This document shows, in pieces, positions 47,100-55,746 of a stretch of DNA of 64,000 bases (position 1 is the first letter of the stretch; each line of letters starts with the position of its first letter). A program made the translations under genes and the position numbers. The notes beneath the pieces were generated by a model that did no database searches, was not told where the DNA came from, and was given only the letters and a program-made list of their open reading frames with translations. The DNA comes from Anaeromyxobacter dehalogenans 2CP-C. Its GTDB lineage: Bacteria; Myxococcota; Myxococcia; Myxococcales; Anaeromyxobacteraceae. The stretch lies in assembly GCF_000013385.1 (NCBI RefSeq), contig NC_007760.1, positions 2,543,001-2,607,000 on the forward strand, written 5' to 3'.

Positions 47100-47432
47100 G
47101 TCTTACCTCCACCCGCGGGGGCGGACCGAGCTGCATGGGCGAATCGGTTGCGCGGCGTCGCTCGCCAGCGCCGCCGGCGGAGCGTGAGAGCCGCTCGTCT
47201 CGAACCCGTTTCGGCGCGCGTTTCATCCACGCGAGCCGGCCACGGATACGACAAAGCCCGCGCCGTCCACCCACATCCACGGCCGCGAGCGGCGCGCACC
47301 CTCGCACAAACCGGCGTCGAGATGCAAGCCGGTGCCCACGGCGGCGCCGCCGGACACCGGAACCCTCCCCCGCGTCAGGCTTTTTCGGAGCCGCTCCCCC
47401 GTACGCGGGGGCGGCCGTGCGACCGTCCGCCG
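47100..47432. other. 333-bp leader region upstream of fusA without a supported gene
   Basis: No ORF with a plausible start and codon pattern is seen. A GC-rich hairpin (CCCCC/GGGGG core at 47396-47400 and 47407-47411) lies near the end of the small ORF at 47433. It may terminate transcription on the minus strand, but there is no T-tract. No clear promoter or riboswitch was identified. Confidence 0.4.
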
Positions 47433-47594
47433 CTACGAGCGGTCGAACAGGTTGAGGACGAGCGACTTCCGCCCTCCGGAGGCCTTCACGTTGGCCCAGC
47501 GCCGCCGCTCCCGCACCTTGTGGACGACGATGAGGGTTCCGGCGGCGGCGACGACGACGAGGGGGACGACGGTGGCGAACACGGCTGGGCTCAC
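47433..47594 (-). CDS. Possible small membrane protein
   Basis: 53 residues from GTG 47594. A single hydrophobic helix (about 3-25) is followed by a basic 'KVRERRRWANVKASGGRKS' tail. No ribosome-binding site is obvious and the frame is open far upstream, so the start is uncertain. Not recognised. Confidence 0.35.
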   Translation of the reverse strand: MSPAVFATVVPLVVVAAAGTLIVVHKVRERRRWANVKASGGRKSLVLNLFDRS

Positions 47595-47764
47595 GCGGTG
47601 GCGTTGGAGGTCGGAGCGGCTGCCCGGCCGGGCGGCGCTCCTGCGGCGCCGGGCTCGGCCTCCGAGGCCCCGCGCTCGCGCCACCTCTGGCACGGATCGA
47701 CCGGCCTTGCACCACTCGGACGGGGGAGCGCTCGCGCCCGCGCTCGCAGTGGGGCTCCCGCCGC

Positions 47765-48694
47765 TCAGGGCAGCAGCGTGCCGTCGTGGCAGAGCCGCGC
47801 GCGGGTGGCCGGGAAGTACCAGCCGATGCCGGCGCAGAGCTCGTCGGAGGCCGGATCGTCGCCGGGCTGGACGGTGCTCCCGGTGGTGTTCAGGTACTCG
47901 CACCGCGTGGTGAGCCGCCCGCTCGCGAACGACAGGAACGGCGCCGCGTCCCGGCGGGCGAAGCCGGGGGCGGACCAGTCGGCGCTCTCGAACAGCGTCG
48001 TGGCGTCGTCCGCGATCGAGGTCGCGACCGCGTGCCTGTACGTGCGCGTCGTCAGCGCCACGAACCGCGCGCCGGCGGGCACGTCGCAGGTGGTCTCGGC
48101 CGTCGCCGAACCGGAGGCCGGGATGCTGAACGAGGTCGCCAGCGAGACGTAGGGGCTCGCGAGCGTGGTCGCCGTCCCGGCCGGCCACGCCTCCGCGTCC
48201 AGCTCGACGTGCGCGGTGATCGGCTGGTCCGACGCGTTCGCCCAGTGCACGCGGAGGTAGCCCGCCTGGCCGGCGGGGATCCGGAGGCCGACCGCCTTGC
48301 CGCTGCCGTCGTCGGGCGGGAACGAGAACGAGGCGGTGCCGGACGACCCCAGGTACGCCGGCACCGGGCCGCTCGCGGGCGCCCAGGCGCAGCCGGTGGT
48401 GGACTGGGTCCCGGGCGCCTGGACGTCGTCCGGCGTGAGCATCATCGCGACGCTCACCGCCGCCGCGGGCAGGCGCGAGGTGAACGTGCGCACGTCGAGG
48501 TCCTGCGCGTTCGGCGTGCGGAAGTACCAGCAGGACGCCAGCTCCTGCCCCGCGCCCACCACGAGGTCCGGGGTCCGGAGCTGGAGGGTGCGCGGCGGCG
48601 GGGGAGGCGCGCCTCCGGAGCCGCCGGAGCCGCCGCCGCACGCGGCGGTGACGAGCGCGGCGGCGAGCGACAGCCATCGGGACGCGTGCCTCAC
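47765..48694 (-). CDS. Secreted lipoprotein with a copper-monooxygenase-like (DBH/PHM) fold
   Basis: 309 residues from GTG 48694, with GGGAGG upstream. Lipobox 'LVTAACGGG' gives a membrane-anchored lipoprotein with a Gly/Pro linker. The body resembles the C-terminal domains of ascorbate-type type-II copper monooxygenases (paired Cys, 'FVALTTRTYRHAVATS', and 'RCEYLNTTG' followed by 'DELCAGIGWYFPA'). The last matches the Cu-domain C-terminus loosely. The clustered His ligands of both copper sites are mostly absent, so it probably does not catalyse the reaction. It may bind ligand or copper only; this is inference. Confidence 0.6.
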   Translation of the reverse strand: MRHASRWLSLAAALVTAACGGGSGGSGGAPPPPPRTLQLRTPDLVVGAGQELASCWYFRTPNAQDLDVRTFTSRLPAAAVSVAMMLTPDDVQAPGTQSTTGCAWAPASGPVPAYLGSSGTASFSFPPDDGSGKAVGLRIPAGQAGYLRVHWANASDQPITAHVELDAEAWPAGTATTLASPYVSLATSFSIPASGSATAETTCDVPAGARFVALTTRTYRHAVATSIADDATTLFESADWSAPGFARRDAAPFLSFASGRLTTRCEYLNTTGSTVQPGDDPASDELCAGIGWYFPATRARLCHDGTLLP

Positions 48695-48809
48695 GTGGAC
48701 CTCCCGTCCCGGCCAGCCGGTGGGACGCGACACGGTAGCCGAGGCCCTCGCCCCGGCCCACGAGTCCTGGTGGGTCGGGGCGAGGAGAACCTCGGCACCC
48801 GGGCGGCCG

Positions 48810-49268
48810 TCAGTTCCAGGTGTCGATCTTGAGGTCGTCCGGGGCCGGCCTGCCCTTCCCCGTCTCGACGAAGGCCTTGAGGCTCAGCAGGAACGTCGCC
48901 CACTTCATGCTGCAGTGGCCCATGAACTCCGACGTCTCGCGCCAGCCCCGGTGGCCGAAGGCGATCACCGTCTGGTCGGCGTCCCGCGACAGCCGGAACG
49001 CCACCTCCGTCCCGATCCACTCCTGCGGCCCGCCCGTGCAGCGCCAGCGCACCTCCTGCTCGGGCTTCAGCTCCAGCACCTCGAACTCCATCCCACCCAG
49101 CTCGGTGCCGTCCGGCGTGCGGAACATGAAGCGCATGGTCCCGCCGGGCGCGGCGCGCCCCGTCGTCTCGCGGGTCCACCAGCCCGCGACCCCCTCCACC
49201 GTGGCCAGCGCCTCGTAGACCTTCGCGGCGGGGGCCCGGATTCCCATCCTGTGAATGATGTCCGGCAT
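48810..49268 (-). CDS. SRPBCC (AHSA1-like) domain protein
   Basis: 152 residues. Helix-grip fold with 'IRAPAAKVYEALATVEGVAGWW', split here, 'GGTMRFMFRTPDGTELGG' and 'WRCTGGPQEWIGTEVAFRL', ending 'CSMKWATFLLSLKAFVETG'. The family binds hydrophobic ligands or assists chaperones. The length is standard. No partner is evident. Confidence 0.85.
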   Translation of the reverse strand: MPDIIHRMGIRAPAAKVYEALATVEGVAGWWTRETTGRAAPGGTMRFMFRTPDGTELGGMEFEVLELKPEQEVRWRCTGGPQEWIGTEVAFRLSRDADQTVIAFGHRGWRETSEFMGHCSMKWATFLLSLKAFVETGKGRPAPDDLKIDTWN

Positions 49269-49450
49269 GGCTCGTTCTCCTCCTCGCGCCGGGCACCACG
49301 CCCCGCGCCTCGCCTTCTCCTAGGCGGCGGCGCGCGGCGTCGGGGAGTGACAAGTGCGGCGCGATTCCGGAGCGGCGCGCGTCACGCGCCGATCGGCCGG
49401 AGGACGCGGTTCTCCAGCTCGGTGCGCATGCGCTCCCCCGAGCCCCGTCG

Positions 49451-50698
49451 TCAGCCGCGGTACGGGTCCTCGACGCCGATCGATCCGTATACCGCCCGCC
49501 GCAGCGCGGCCGCCCTCGGATCGTCGAGGTGCATGCCCATTCCGTTGGGCACGTAGCCGAAGCCGATCCCGGAATGCGGATCCGCGAAGCCGAAGGCCCC
49601 GCCCGCGCCCGGCGCGCCGAACGCGCTCGGGTGGCCCCACGGGTACCCGGCGGTCGGCTTCGCGAACCCCAGCGCGTAGGCGATCTCCACCTTCAGGCAC
49701 GCGTCGCGGAACCCGCGCGCCGGCCGCACCGGCGGCGCCATGAGCTGCCGCAGCGTCTCCTCGCGCAGTCCCAGCTCCTTCCCGCCGGCCGCGAACACCC
49801 CGTACGCCCGCGCCATGGCGCGCGCCGTCCCCACGCCTCCTCCCGCGGGGATCTCGAGGTCCCGGGCGTAGACGCCGCGCTCGCACCGCTCCGGCAGCTC
49901 GGACCCCTGCAGCGCGCGGCGCAGGCGCGAGCGCGGGTTCATGCCCGCGATCGCGAGCGCGGGGGGCATGGTGAGGAGCATGCGCAGCGGCATGCGCCCG
50001 GAGCGGAACAGCGGCGCGAGCCTCGCGTCCGGGATCGACGCCGGGAGCCGGATGTAGAAGTCGAGCCCGAGCGGCGTCGCCAGCTCCTCCTGGAAGAAGC
50101 GGCCCAGCGTCCGGCGCGCCGGATCGACCCGGCGCAGCAGCTCGCCCTGGTAGAAGCCCACCGTGATCGCGTGGTACGCCTGCCGCGCCCCGGCGGGCCA
50201 GGCCGGCTTCTGCCGGGCGAGGGCCGCGGCCAGCCGATCCGGATCCGCGACGAGCCTCGCGTCCGGCCGCTCGTCGAGCGCGAACAGGCCGGCCTGGTGC
50301 GCGAGCAGCTGCCGGACCGTGATGGCGCCCTTCCCCGCCTGCGCGAACTCCGGCCAGTACGTGCTCACCCGCTCGTCGAAGTCGATCAGCCCGCGCGAGT
50401 GCGCGAGGGCGATGGCGAGGCTCGCCATGCCCTTCGTCGCGGAGAAGACCAGGGCCATGGTGTCCTCCCGCCACGGCTCGCCGGTCGCCGCGTCGCGGAC
50501 GCCGCCCCACAGGTCCACCACCCTCTCGCCCCGCAGGTAGACCGCGCAGGCGGCGCCCAGCTCTCCGCGCCGGTCGAAGTTCTCCTCGAACGCCTGCCGC
50601 ACCGCCTCGAAGCCCGGCCGGACCAGGCCGGCGACGCGGGCCTCCCGTGTCGGCGACCTGCCGTGCGCCCTCAGCGACTCCGCGATCGAACCCGCCAT
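49451..50698 (-). CDS. Serine hydrolase, beta-lactamase class C/EstB-like
   Basis: 415 residues from ATG 50698, preceded by GAGGAGG. Active-site SxxK 'FSATKGMASLAI' (~residue 75), Tyr motif in 'AYHAITVGFYQGEL' and a Gly-rich third motif near the end ('HSGIGFGYVPNGMG'). No signal peptide is seen. Class VIII esterases and beta-lactamases share this fold, and esterase activity is more likely than antibiotic resistance. Confidence 0.85.
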   Translation of the reverse strand: MAGSIAESLRAHGRSPTREARVAGLVRPGFEAVRQAFEENFDRRGELGAACAVYLRGERVVDLWGGVRDAATGEPWREDTMALVFSATKGMASLAIALAHSRGLIDFDERVSTYWPEFAQAGKGAITVRQLLAHQAGLFALDERPDARLVADPDRLAAALARQKPAWPAGARQAYHAITVGFYQGELLRRVDPARRTLGRFFQEELATPLGLDFYIRLPASIPDARLAPLFRSGRMPLRMLLTMPPALAIAGMNPRSRLRRALQGSELPERCERGVYARDLEIPAGGGVGTARAMARAYGVFAAGGKELGLREETLRQLMAPPVRPARGFRDACLKVEIAYALGFAKPTAGYPWGHPSAFGAPGAGGAFGFADPHSGIGFGYVPNGMGMHLDDPRAAALRRAVYGSIGVEDPYRG

Positions 50699-50983
50699 GG
50701 CGCCCTCCTCGCGCATGCGCGCGCGGAGCCATTCCCCCGCGACCGCGCCGGCGCGTCAATCGGGCCAACGGTCACGACCTCGACGAGGAGCGGCGGCGTG
50801 ACGCGCGGCCGCGAACGGTGAGATGCCGCTCACATCGGCCGAACCCGAACCGGTAGAGCGCGCCGCGAAACGAGGGCTGAATGCGCAAGCCCACCCGTCG
50901 GCGCGCGCGGCCCCGTCGTCGCGAGCCCATCGCTTGCGGCTGAACCCATCGTGCGCTACGAGAACGACCGCAGAGGGAGGCTC

Positions 50984-51523
50984 ATGAGCCGCTACCTGGT
51001 GCTGCTCCGCGGGATCAACGTCGGCGGGAAGAACCTCATCGGCATGCCCGCCTTGAAGGCCGCGTTCGAGACCGAGGGCTTCGGCGACGTCGTCACGTAC
51101 ATCCAGAGCGGCAACGTGCTCGTCTCGTCCCCCGAGCGCGGCCCCGCCCTCGTCCCGCGCATCGAGGCGATGCTCTCGAGGGCGTTCGACTACTCCGCCA
51201 GCGTCGTCGTGCTCTCGAGCACGCAGCTCCGCCGCGTGGTGGAGCACGCGCCGGACGGCTTCGGGTCGCGGCCCGAGCGCTTCCGCTACGACGCCATCTT
51301 CCTGAAGCCCCCGCTGTCGCCCGCCCAGGCGCTCGAGCGCGTCCCGGTGAACCCGGACGTGGACGAGGTCACCGCCGGCCCCGGCGTCCTCTATTACTCG
51401 CGGCTGACGGCGAAGGCGTCGCAGAGCCGCATGAGCCGCATCGTCGGGACGCCCATCTACAAGCAGATGACGATCCGGAACTGGAACACCACGGCGCGGC
51501 TGCACGAGCTGATGGGCGAGTGA
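50984..51523 (+). CDS. DUF1697 family protein
   Basis: 179 residues from ATG 50984, with GGGAGG upstream; the frame opens earlier at GTG 50951. Starts 'MSRYLVLLRGINVGGKN', with the strictly conserved 'VVTYIQSGNVLVSS' and the C-terminal 'TIRNWNTTARLHELM'. It belongs to a widespread family without an assigned role. Confidence 0.88.
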   Translation: MSRYLVLLRGINVGGKNLIGMPALKAAFETEGFGDVVTYIQSGNVLVSSPERGPALVPRIEAMLSRAFDYSASVVVLSSTQLRRVVEHAPDGFGSRPERFRYDAIFLKPPLSPAQALERVPVNPDVDEVTAGPGVLYYSRLTAKASQSRMSRIVGTPIYKQMTIRNWNTTARLHELMGE

Positions 51524-51720
51524 CGCATCACCGGGGCTGGTCGAGCGGCGCTCGTGGAGGGAAGCGGCTGATTCGCACATCCGGCGCCCATCGGCCAGCC
51601 TCGACTGGATCGGGGCGTTCGCTCGGGGCAGCTCACCGTCCCAGCCGCTCGACGGAGTGAAACAGGCGCATCGCTGAGCCGTTGCGGGCGCAGAGCGCTC
51701 CGGCGTCCGCGCGGATCACG

Positions 51721-52458
51721 CTACCGCGCGACGCCCGCCGCACCGGACCGCTCGAAGTCGAGGTGAACGTGCTCGTCGTGGCGGACCCACGCCGGCTTGC
51801 GGGTGATGCGATCCCCCAGCCTGTCGAGCCGGCGGCCCGACGGCGTGTCCAGGACGAGCGGCACGAACTCCGGCGCGAGGATGACCCGCCCGACGCGGAG
51901 CCCATGCCGGGTGGCCTGGCCATCGACTTCCAGCAGCAAGGCCGCGAGGGCCTCGAAGTCGATCCGACGGTCGTCGCGCTCGCCCCGATGGTCGAACTCG
52001 AGCCCGTAGCCGAACGTGTTCCACGGCCACGTGCCGATCTCGGCCGCGTCGCCGCGCCGGGTCCGGAGCGGCACGAACACGTCCACCGCCATCCCGTTCT
52101 GGTGCGAGCGGTGCGGCCTGAACCGCCCTCCCCCTGGCCAGCCGGTCTCGCCCACGACGAACCTGCGCCCGCCCTCGGCCCTCGACCTCGCGGCGAAGGA
52201 GGCCAGGAGCGTGTCGCGCACGCGGCCGTCTACGTACTGCCGGCCCAGCGCCGCCCCGAGGAACGAGTACGTGACGTACCCCGGTCCCCACGGCGGGATC
52301 ACGTGCGCGTGCTCGATGCTCCCCCGGGCAACGGTGCCGAAGACGCGCGACGGCGTGTTTCCGTCCGCGAGGACCCGCACCCATGCGACGGCGAGCGTCG
52401 CCGGGAAGGCGGCCACCGCGACGGCCGCGACGAGCATGGTGAACCGGAATCGCGTCAT
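51721..52458 (-). CDS. MepA-like (peptidase M74) murein endopeptidase
   Basis: 245 residues from ATG 52458. Signal or anchor about 1-26. Zinc motif 'RSHQNGMAVDVFVP' (SHQxGxxxD) near residue 118, and the final 'RHDEHVHLDFE' near 230. This matches penicillin-insensitive DD-endopeptidases that cut peptidoglycan cross-links in the periplasm. Confidence 0.82.
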   Translation of the reverse strand: MTRFRFTMLVAAVAVAAFPATLAVAWVRVLADGNTPSRVFGTVARGSIEHAHVIPPWGPGYVTYSFLGAALGRQYVDGRVRDTLLASFAARSRAEGGRRFVVGETGWPGGGRFRPHRSHQNGMAVDVFVPLRTRRGDAAEIGTWPWNTFGYGLEFDHRGERDDRRIDFEALAALLLEVDGQATRHGLRVGRVILAPEFVPLVLDTPSGRRLDRLGDRITRKPAWVRHDEHVHLDFERSGAAGVAR

Positions 52459-52601
52459 GCCCGTCGATTCTACAGGGCCCTTGCACTGTCCGTCAGCACG
52501 CCCTGGAGAGCGGCCGATCGCGGCCGCGGGGATCGCACCAGCTTCCGCCGAAGGCGCGCTCGATCGGCGCGCTCTCTCGCCGGGAACGAGGCGGGGGCCC
52601 G

Positions 52602-53213
52602 CTAGCCGCGGCCTCGCTTCGTGCCCCGGCGCGAAGCTCCCGAGGGACCGCGCCGCCCGACGACCGCCTCGAGGTCGTCGCGCGCCGCGCGGAGGTGGTG
52701 CGGGAGCCCCCGCCCCTTCGCGTCCCCGACCCAGCCCTCGAACGCGAGCTTGAACACCGCCATCCCCGCCTCGGCGGCCAGCCACGCCGCGGGCCCGGCG
52801 ACGCCGCGCGCACGCAGCGCCTCCGCGGCGGCCGCGGCGAGCAGCGTGAGCTTCATCACCTCGCGCTCCTGCAGCTCGGGGTGGGCGGCGATGAGGGCCT
52901 GGCGCTGCCTCGCAACGGCGCGACGCTCCTCGAAGAGGGGCGCCGTCGATTCGAGCGCACCGACGACGACGTCGAGCGGCGCGGCCTCCGCGGGCGCCTG
53001 CGCGATTCCGTGGACGATGCGCTGGCGCAGGGCCGCCGCGCCCCAGAACAGGACCTCGCGCTTGTCGGCGAAGTGGCGGAAGAACGTGCGCTCGGTGAGC
53101 CCCGCGCGCGCGGCGATCTCCGCGACCGTCGTCTGGTCGTAGCCGCGCTCCCGGTAGAGCTCCATCGCGGCACGCTCGAGCCTGCCGCGCGCGTCCGGTT
53201 CCCATCTCGCCAT
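52602..53213 (-). CDS. TetR family transcriptional regulator
   Basis: 203 residues from ATG 53213; ATG 53225 is an alternative that abuts an operator site. The N-terminal TetR helix-turn-helix is 'RERGYDQTTVAEIAARAGLT' plus 'TFFRHFADKREVLF' (about 18-60). The C-terminal helical ligand-binding region is less conserved. It is divergent from an NAD-dependent epimerase gene; three related operator-like repeats lie between, so self-regulation and control of the neighbour are likely. Confidence 0.9.
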   Translation of the reverse strand: MARWEPDARGRLERAAMELYRERGYDQTTVAEIAARAGLTERTFFRHFADKREVLFWGAAALRQRIVHGIAQAPAEAAPLDVVVGALESTAPLFEERRAVARQRQALIAAHPELQEREVMKLTLLAAAAAEALRARGVAGPAAWLAAEAGMAVFKLAFEGWVGDAKGRGLPHHLRAARDDLEAVVGRRGPSGASRRGTKRGRG

Positions 53214-53225
53214 GCCGTCCAGCAT

Positions 53226-53242
53226 ACGTCAGTGCCTGACAT
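53226..53242. promoter_or_regulatory. TetR operator-like site 1
   Basis: ACGTCAGTGCCTGACAT matches the perfect palindrome at 53282-53298 at 14 of 17 positions, with symmetric core GTCAG/CTGAC. It abuts the upstream alternative start of the TetR gene. Confidence 0.6.
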
Positions 53243-53250
53243 GGCGCCGC

Positions 53251-53267
53251 TTGACAGTCCCTGACAT
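53251..53267. promoter_or_regulatory. TetR operator-like site 2
   Basis: TTGACAGTCCCTGACAT matches the third site at 13 of 17 positions. TTGACA at 53251-53256 could also serve as a -35 element for the epimerase gene, so binding here would block the promoter. Confidence 0.5.
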
Positions 53268-53281
53268 GAGATCCAGACTTG

Positions 53282-53298
53282 ATGTCAGTTACTGACAT
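53282..53298. promoter_or_regulatory. TetR operator site 3, perfect 17-bp palindrome
   Basis: ATGTCAGTTACTGACAT has 8-bp arms around one base. The three sites are centred at about 53234, 53259 and 53290, spaced 25 and 31 bp. Confidence 0.7.
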
Positions 53299-53320
53299 TC
53301 ACTTCGTCTGGAGGCTTCAC

Positions 53321-54205
53321 GTGCGCGTGTTCGTCACCGGTGCCACCGGCTTCATCGGCTCTGCCGTCGTTCCCGAGCTCCTGTCCGCGGGACACGAGGT
53401 GGTGGGGCTCGCCCGCTCGGACGCCTCGGCCCGGGCGCTCGCCGCGGCAGGCGCCGAGGTCCACCGCGGGGACCTCGAGGATCCCGACAGCCTGCGGGCG
53501 GGCGCTGCCGGAGCCGACGGGGTCATCCACCTCGGCTTCATCCACGACTTCGACCGCTTCGACGCCTCGGTTCGGGCCGACCGGGCCGCGATCGAGACGC
53601 TGGGCGCCGTGCTGGAGGGCTCGGGGAGGCCGCTCGTGATCGCCTCGGGCACGCTGGGCATCGCCCCGGGCCGCGTGGCCACCGAGCTGATCCCCTTCGA
53701 CGCGAAGGGACACCCCCGCCTCGCGAACGCCCTCGTCGCGCTGAGCCTGAAGGACCGGGGCGTCCGCAGCGCCGCGGTGCGCCTCGCGCCCAGCGTGCAC
53801 GGCGAGGGCGACCACGGCTTCGTGAGGCGGCTCGTCGAGATCGCCGGGGAGAAGGGCGTCTCGGGCCACGTCGGCGACGGGTCGAATCGCTGGAGCGCGG
53901 TCCACCGCATGGACGCGGCCCGGCTGTTCCGCCTCGCCCTCGAGAGCGCGCCCGCAGGCAGCATCCTGCACGGGGTCGCAGAGGAGGCGGTGACCATCCG
54001 CACGCTCGCCGAGGCCATCGCGACGAGGTTGAAGCTTCCCCTGACCTCGATCCCTCCCGAGGCCGCGACCGAGCACTTCGGGTGGCTCGGCGCGTTCCTG
54101 GGCTTCGACCAGCCCGCGTCGAGCGCGCTGACGCAGCAGCGGATGGGCTGGAGGCCGACGCATCCCGGGCTCATCCAGGACGTCGTGGCCGGGTGGTACG
54201 CGTGA
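53321..54205 (+). CDS. NAD-dependent epimerase/dehydratase family (extended SDR)
   Basis: 294 residues from GTG 53321, with GGAGG 6 nt upstream; the frame opens at ATG 53279 but that would run through the operator. Rossmann motif 'VFVTGATGFIGSAVVPELL' (residue ~3), then 'DLEDPDSLRAGAAGADGVIHL'. The catalytic Tyr-Lys pair of classical SDRs is not clear, typical of atypical SDRs. 'NRWSAVHRMDAARLF' is characteristic of NAD(P)H-binding stress or quinone-type family members. Regulation by the divergent TetR is likely. Confidence 0.85.
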   Translation: MRVFVTGATGFIGSAVVPELLSAGHEVVGLARSDASARALAAAGAEVHRGDLEDPDSLRAGAAGADGVIHLGFIHDFDRFDASVRADRAAIETLGAVLEGSGRPLVIASGTLGIAPGRVATELIPFDAKGHPRLANALVALSLKDRGVRSAAVRLAPSVHGEGDHGFVRRLVEIAGEKGVSGHVGDGSNRWSAVHRMDAARLFRLALESAPAGSILHGVAEEAVTIRTLAEAIATRLKLPLTSIPPEAATEHFGWLGAFLGFDQPASSALTQQRMGWRPTHPGLIQDVVAGWYA

Positions 54206-54234
54206 CACCCCGCGGTCGCCACGAGACGAACCAG

Positions 54235-54268
54235 GCCCGGCGAGGAACAGGATGATGCGCGGCCGGGC
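54235..54268. terminator. Possible convergent hairpin
   Basis: GCCCGGC (54235-54241) pairs with GCCGGGC (54262-54268), a 7-bp stem with a 20-nt loop, between the convergent epimerase and lipoprotein genes. It is weak evidence. Confidence 0.3.
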
Positions 54269-54277
54269 GAACGCCGA

Positions 54278-55537
54278 TCAAAGGGTGAGCAGGACTCCCG
54301 CGCCGACGCGGACGCCGGGCCGGCCGTCGTGCCAGCCCGCCGCCCCGTTCACGGAGAGATCGATGAACGGAAGGTGGAGCGTGGCGACCGGCCCTGCGCC
54401 GACCCACACGCGGATCTCCCTCGCCCGCGGGGACGGGACCGTGACCCAGCCCGCCTCGACGCCGAGCGTCGCGAACTCCGACACGTCCCAGACGATCTCC
54501 GCGCCCGCCGCCCCGCCCGGCCGATCCCGGCCCGTCCTCGATTCGTGCGCGCCGGACGCCGCGATCCGCCCCAGCAGCGCGACATCGGGCGCGAGCCGCT
54601 TCCGGGCCGCCGCGGTCACGCCGTACGACCAGACGGTGCCCCGCTCCGCGTCGTGCTCGGCACCGAGCAACCCGGCGCCGACGCCGAGCTCGGGACGATG
54701 GAGCGCCTCCGCCTCGCCGAAGGAGAGCTGGAAGAACCCCGGCGTGCCGAGCTCGAGGTGATCGGTGATGCCGGCCGCGAGCCCCCATGAGCCGGTGAAG
54801 CCGCCGGGCGCGAGCAACCGGTCACGCTCCAGGTACCACTGGAATCCGCCCGCCGGGAGCGTGAGGGACCGTCGCGCCAGCCCCGGCTCGAACTGCTTCG
54901 GGAAGTCGTCGGCACGCGCCGCGGCGGCGACGTTCGCCGCGCTGGCGGGCCTGAGCTCGATCCCTTGCACGAGCGCGCGCCACGGCTCCGCGAAGCCATC
55001 CTTCGGCGCGTCGGCCCTCCCCCGCGCCGCGTACTCGACGGCGCACGTTCGATCCGGCGCGGCGGGCGGGACGAAGGCGACGAACGCGGAGTGGAAGGCG
55101 CGCCGCTCGAGCAGCCCGGGCCTCGCCGCGGTCTCCTCGGCCCGGATCGCCACGACGACGGCGGTGTCTCCGAGCGCCGCCGGCAGGCTGACGTCGATCT
55201 CCTCGATCGTCGCGGCGGGGTCGGCGAGCTGTCTCCTGGCCTGGGCCGAGAGCTGAGCGAGGACGTCCTCTCGCGCGGGGAGCGGCGTCGTCCCGTCTCG
55301 CTCGGAGACCGCGATCCGCTCATCCGGCGCGTGGCCGTGGACCGAGTGGACCAGCTCGAACTGACGATCCGGGACGTCGAAGCTGCGCGACACCTCCCAG
55401 CCGGGACCCGCGGGCGCCGGGACGACCGCGGACTGGAGCTCCAGCACCTCGCCGGCGCGCACCGGCCGGACGCGCTGGGTCCAGGAGCATCCGGAGAGGA
55501 GGAGTCCGAACCCCAGCGCGATCGCGATCCGATCCAT
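54278..55537 (-). CDS. Putative lipoprotein with C-terminal outer-membrane-like region
   Basis: 419 residues. Lipobox 'LLLSGCSW' at residue ~17 with a signal 1-16. The first ~190 residues are mixed beta; from about 225 short beta strands and Gly-rich turns look barrel-like ('GSWGLAAGITDHLELG', 'LGVEAGWVTVP', 'INGAAGWHDG' type). No family is recognised. Lipoprotein plus barrel features suggest a myxobacterial envelope protein. Function unknown. Confidence 0.65.
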   Translation of the reverse strand: MDRIAIALGFGLLLSGCSWTQRVRPVRAGEVLELQSAVVPAPAGPGWEVSRSFDVPDRQFELVHSVHGHAPDERIAVSERDGTTPLPAREDVLAQLSAQARRQLADPAATIEEIDVSLPAALGDTAVVVAIRAEETAARPGLLERRAFHSAFVAFVPPAAPDRTCAVEYAARGRADAPKDGFAEPWRALVQGIELRPASAANVAAAARADDFPKQFEPGLARRSLTLPAGGFQWYLERDRLLAPGGFTGSWGLAAGITDHLELGTPGFFQLSFGEAEALHRPELGVGAGLLGAEHDAERGTVWSYGVTAAARKRLAPDVALLGRIAASGAHESRTGRDRPGGAAGAEIVWDVSEFATLGVEAGWVTVPSPRAREIRVWVGAGPVATLHLPFIDLSVNGAAGWHDGRPGVRVGAGVLLTL

Positions 55538-55746
55538 CCGTCCCTCATCGAAGGTTCACGCCGACGCTTTCGAGCTCTCGAGCTCACGCACGCCATCGGC
55601 GAAATCGAAGCAAGCGAGATACCACACTCCGAGTGGCGTCCTGACACGATCCGTGCTGAGACTCTGAATGCGGCGCACAGCGTGCCGACGCGCACGCCAC
55701 GGCAGCAGCGGTAGCGCACAGGTGGTGCGTCCGGCGGCCTCAGCCC

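Noticed and set aside
47100-47432. A coding gene ahead of fusA on the plus strand
   Set aside because: Open frames exist there but have Arg/Pro-rich, motif-free translations and no ribosome-binding site.
50984-51523. Start at GTG 50951 for the DUF1697 gene
   Set aside because: ATG 50984 has GGGAGG directly ahead and similarity to the family begins there.
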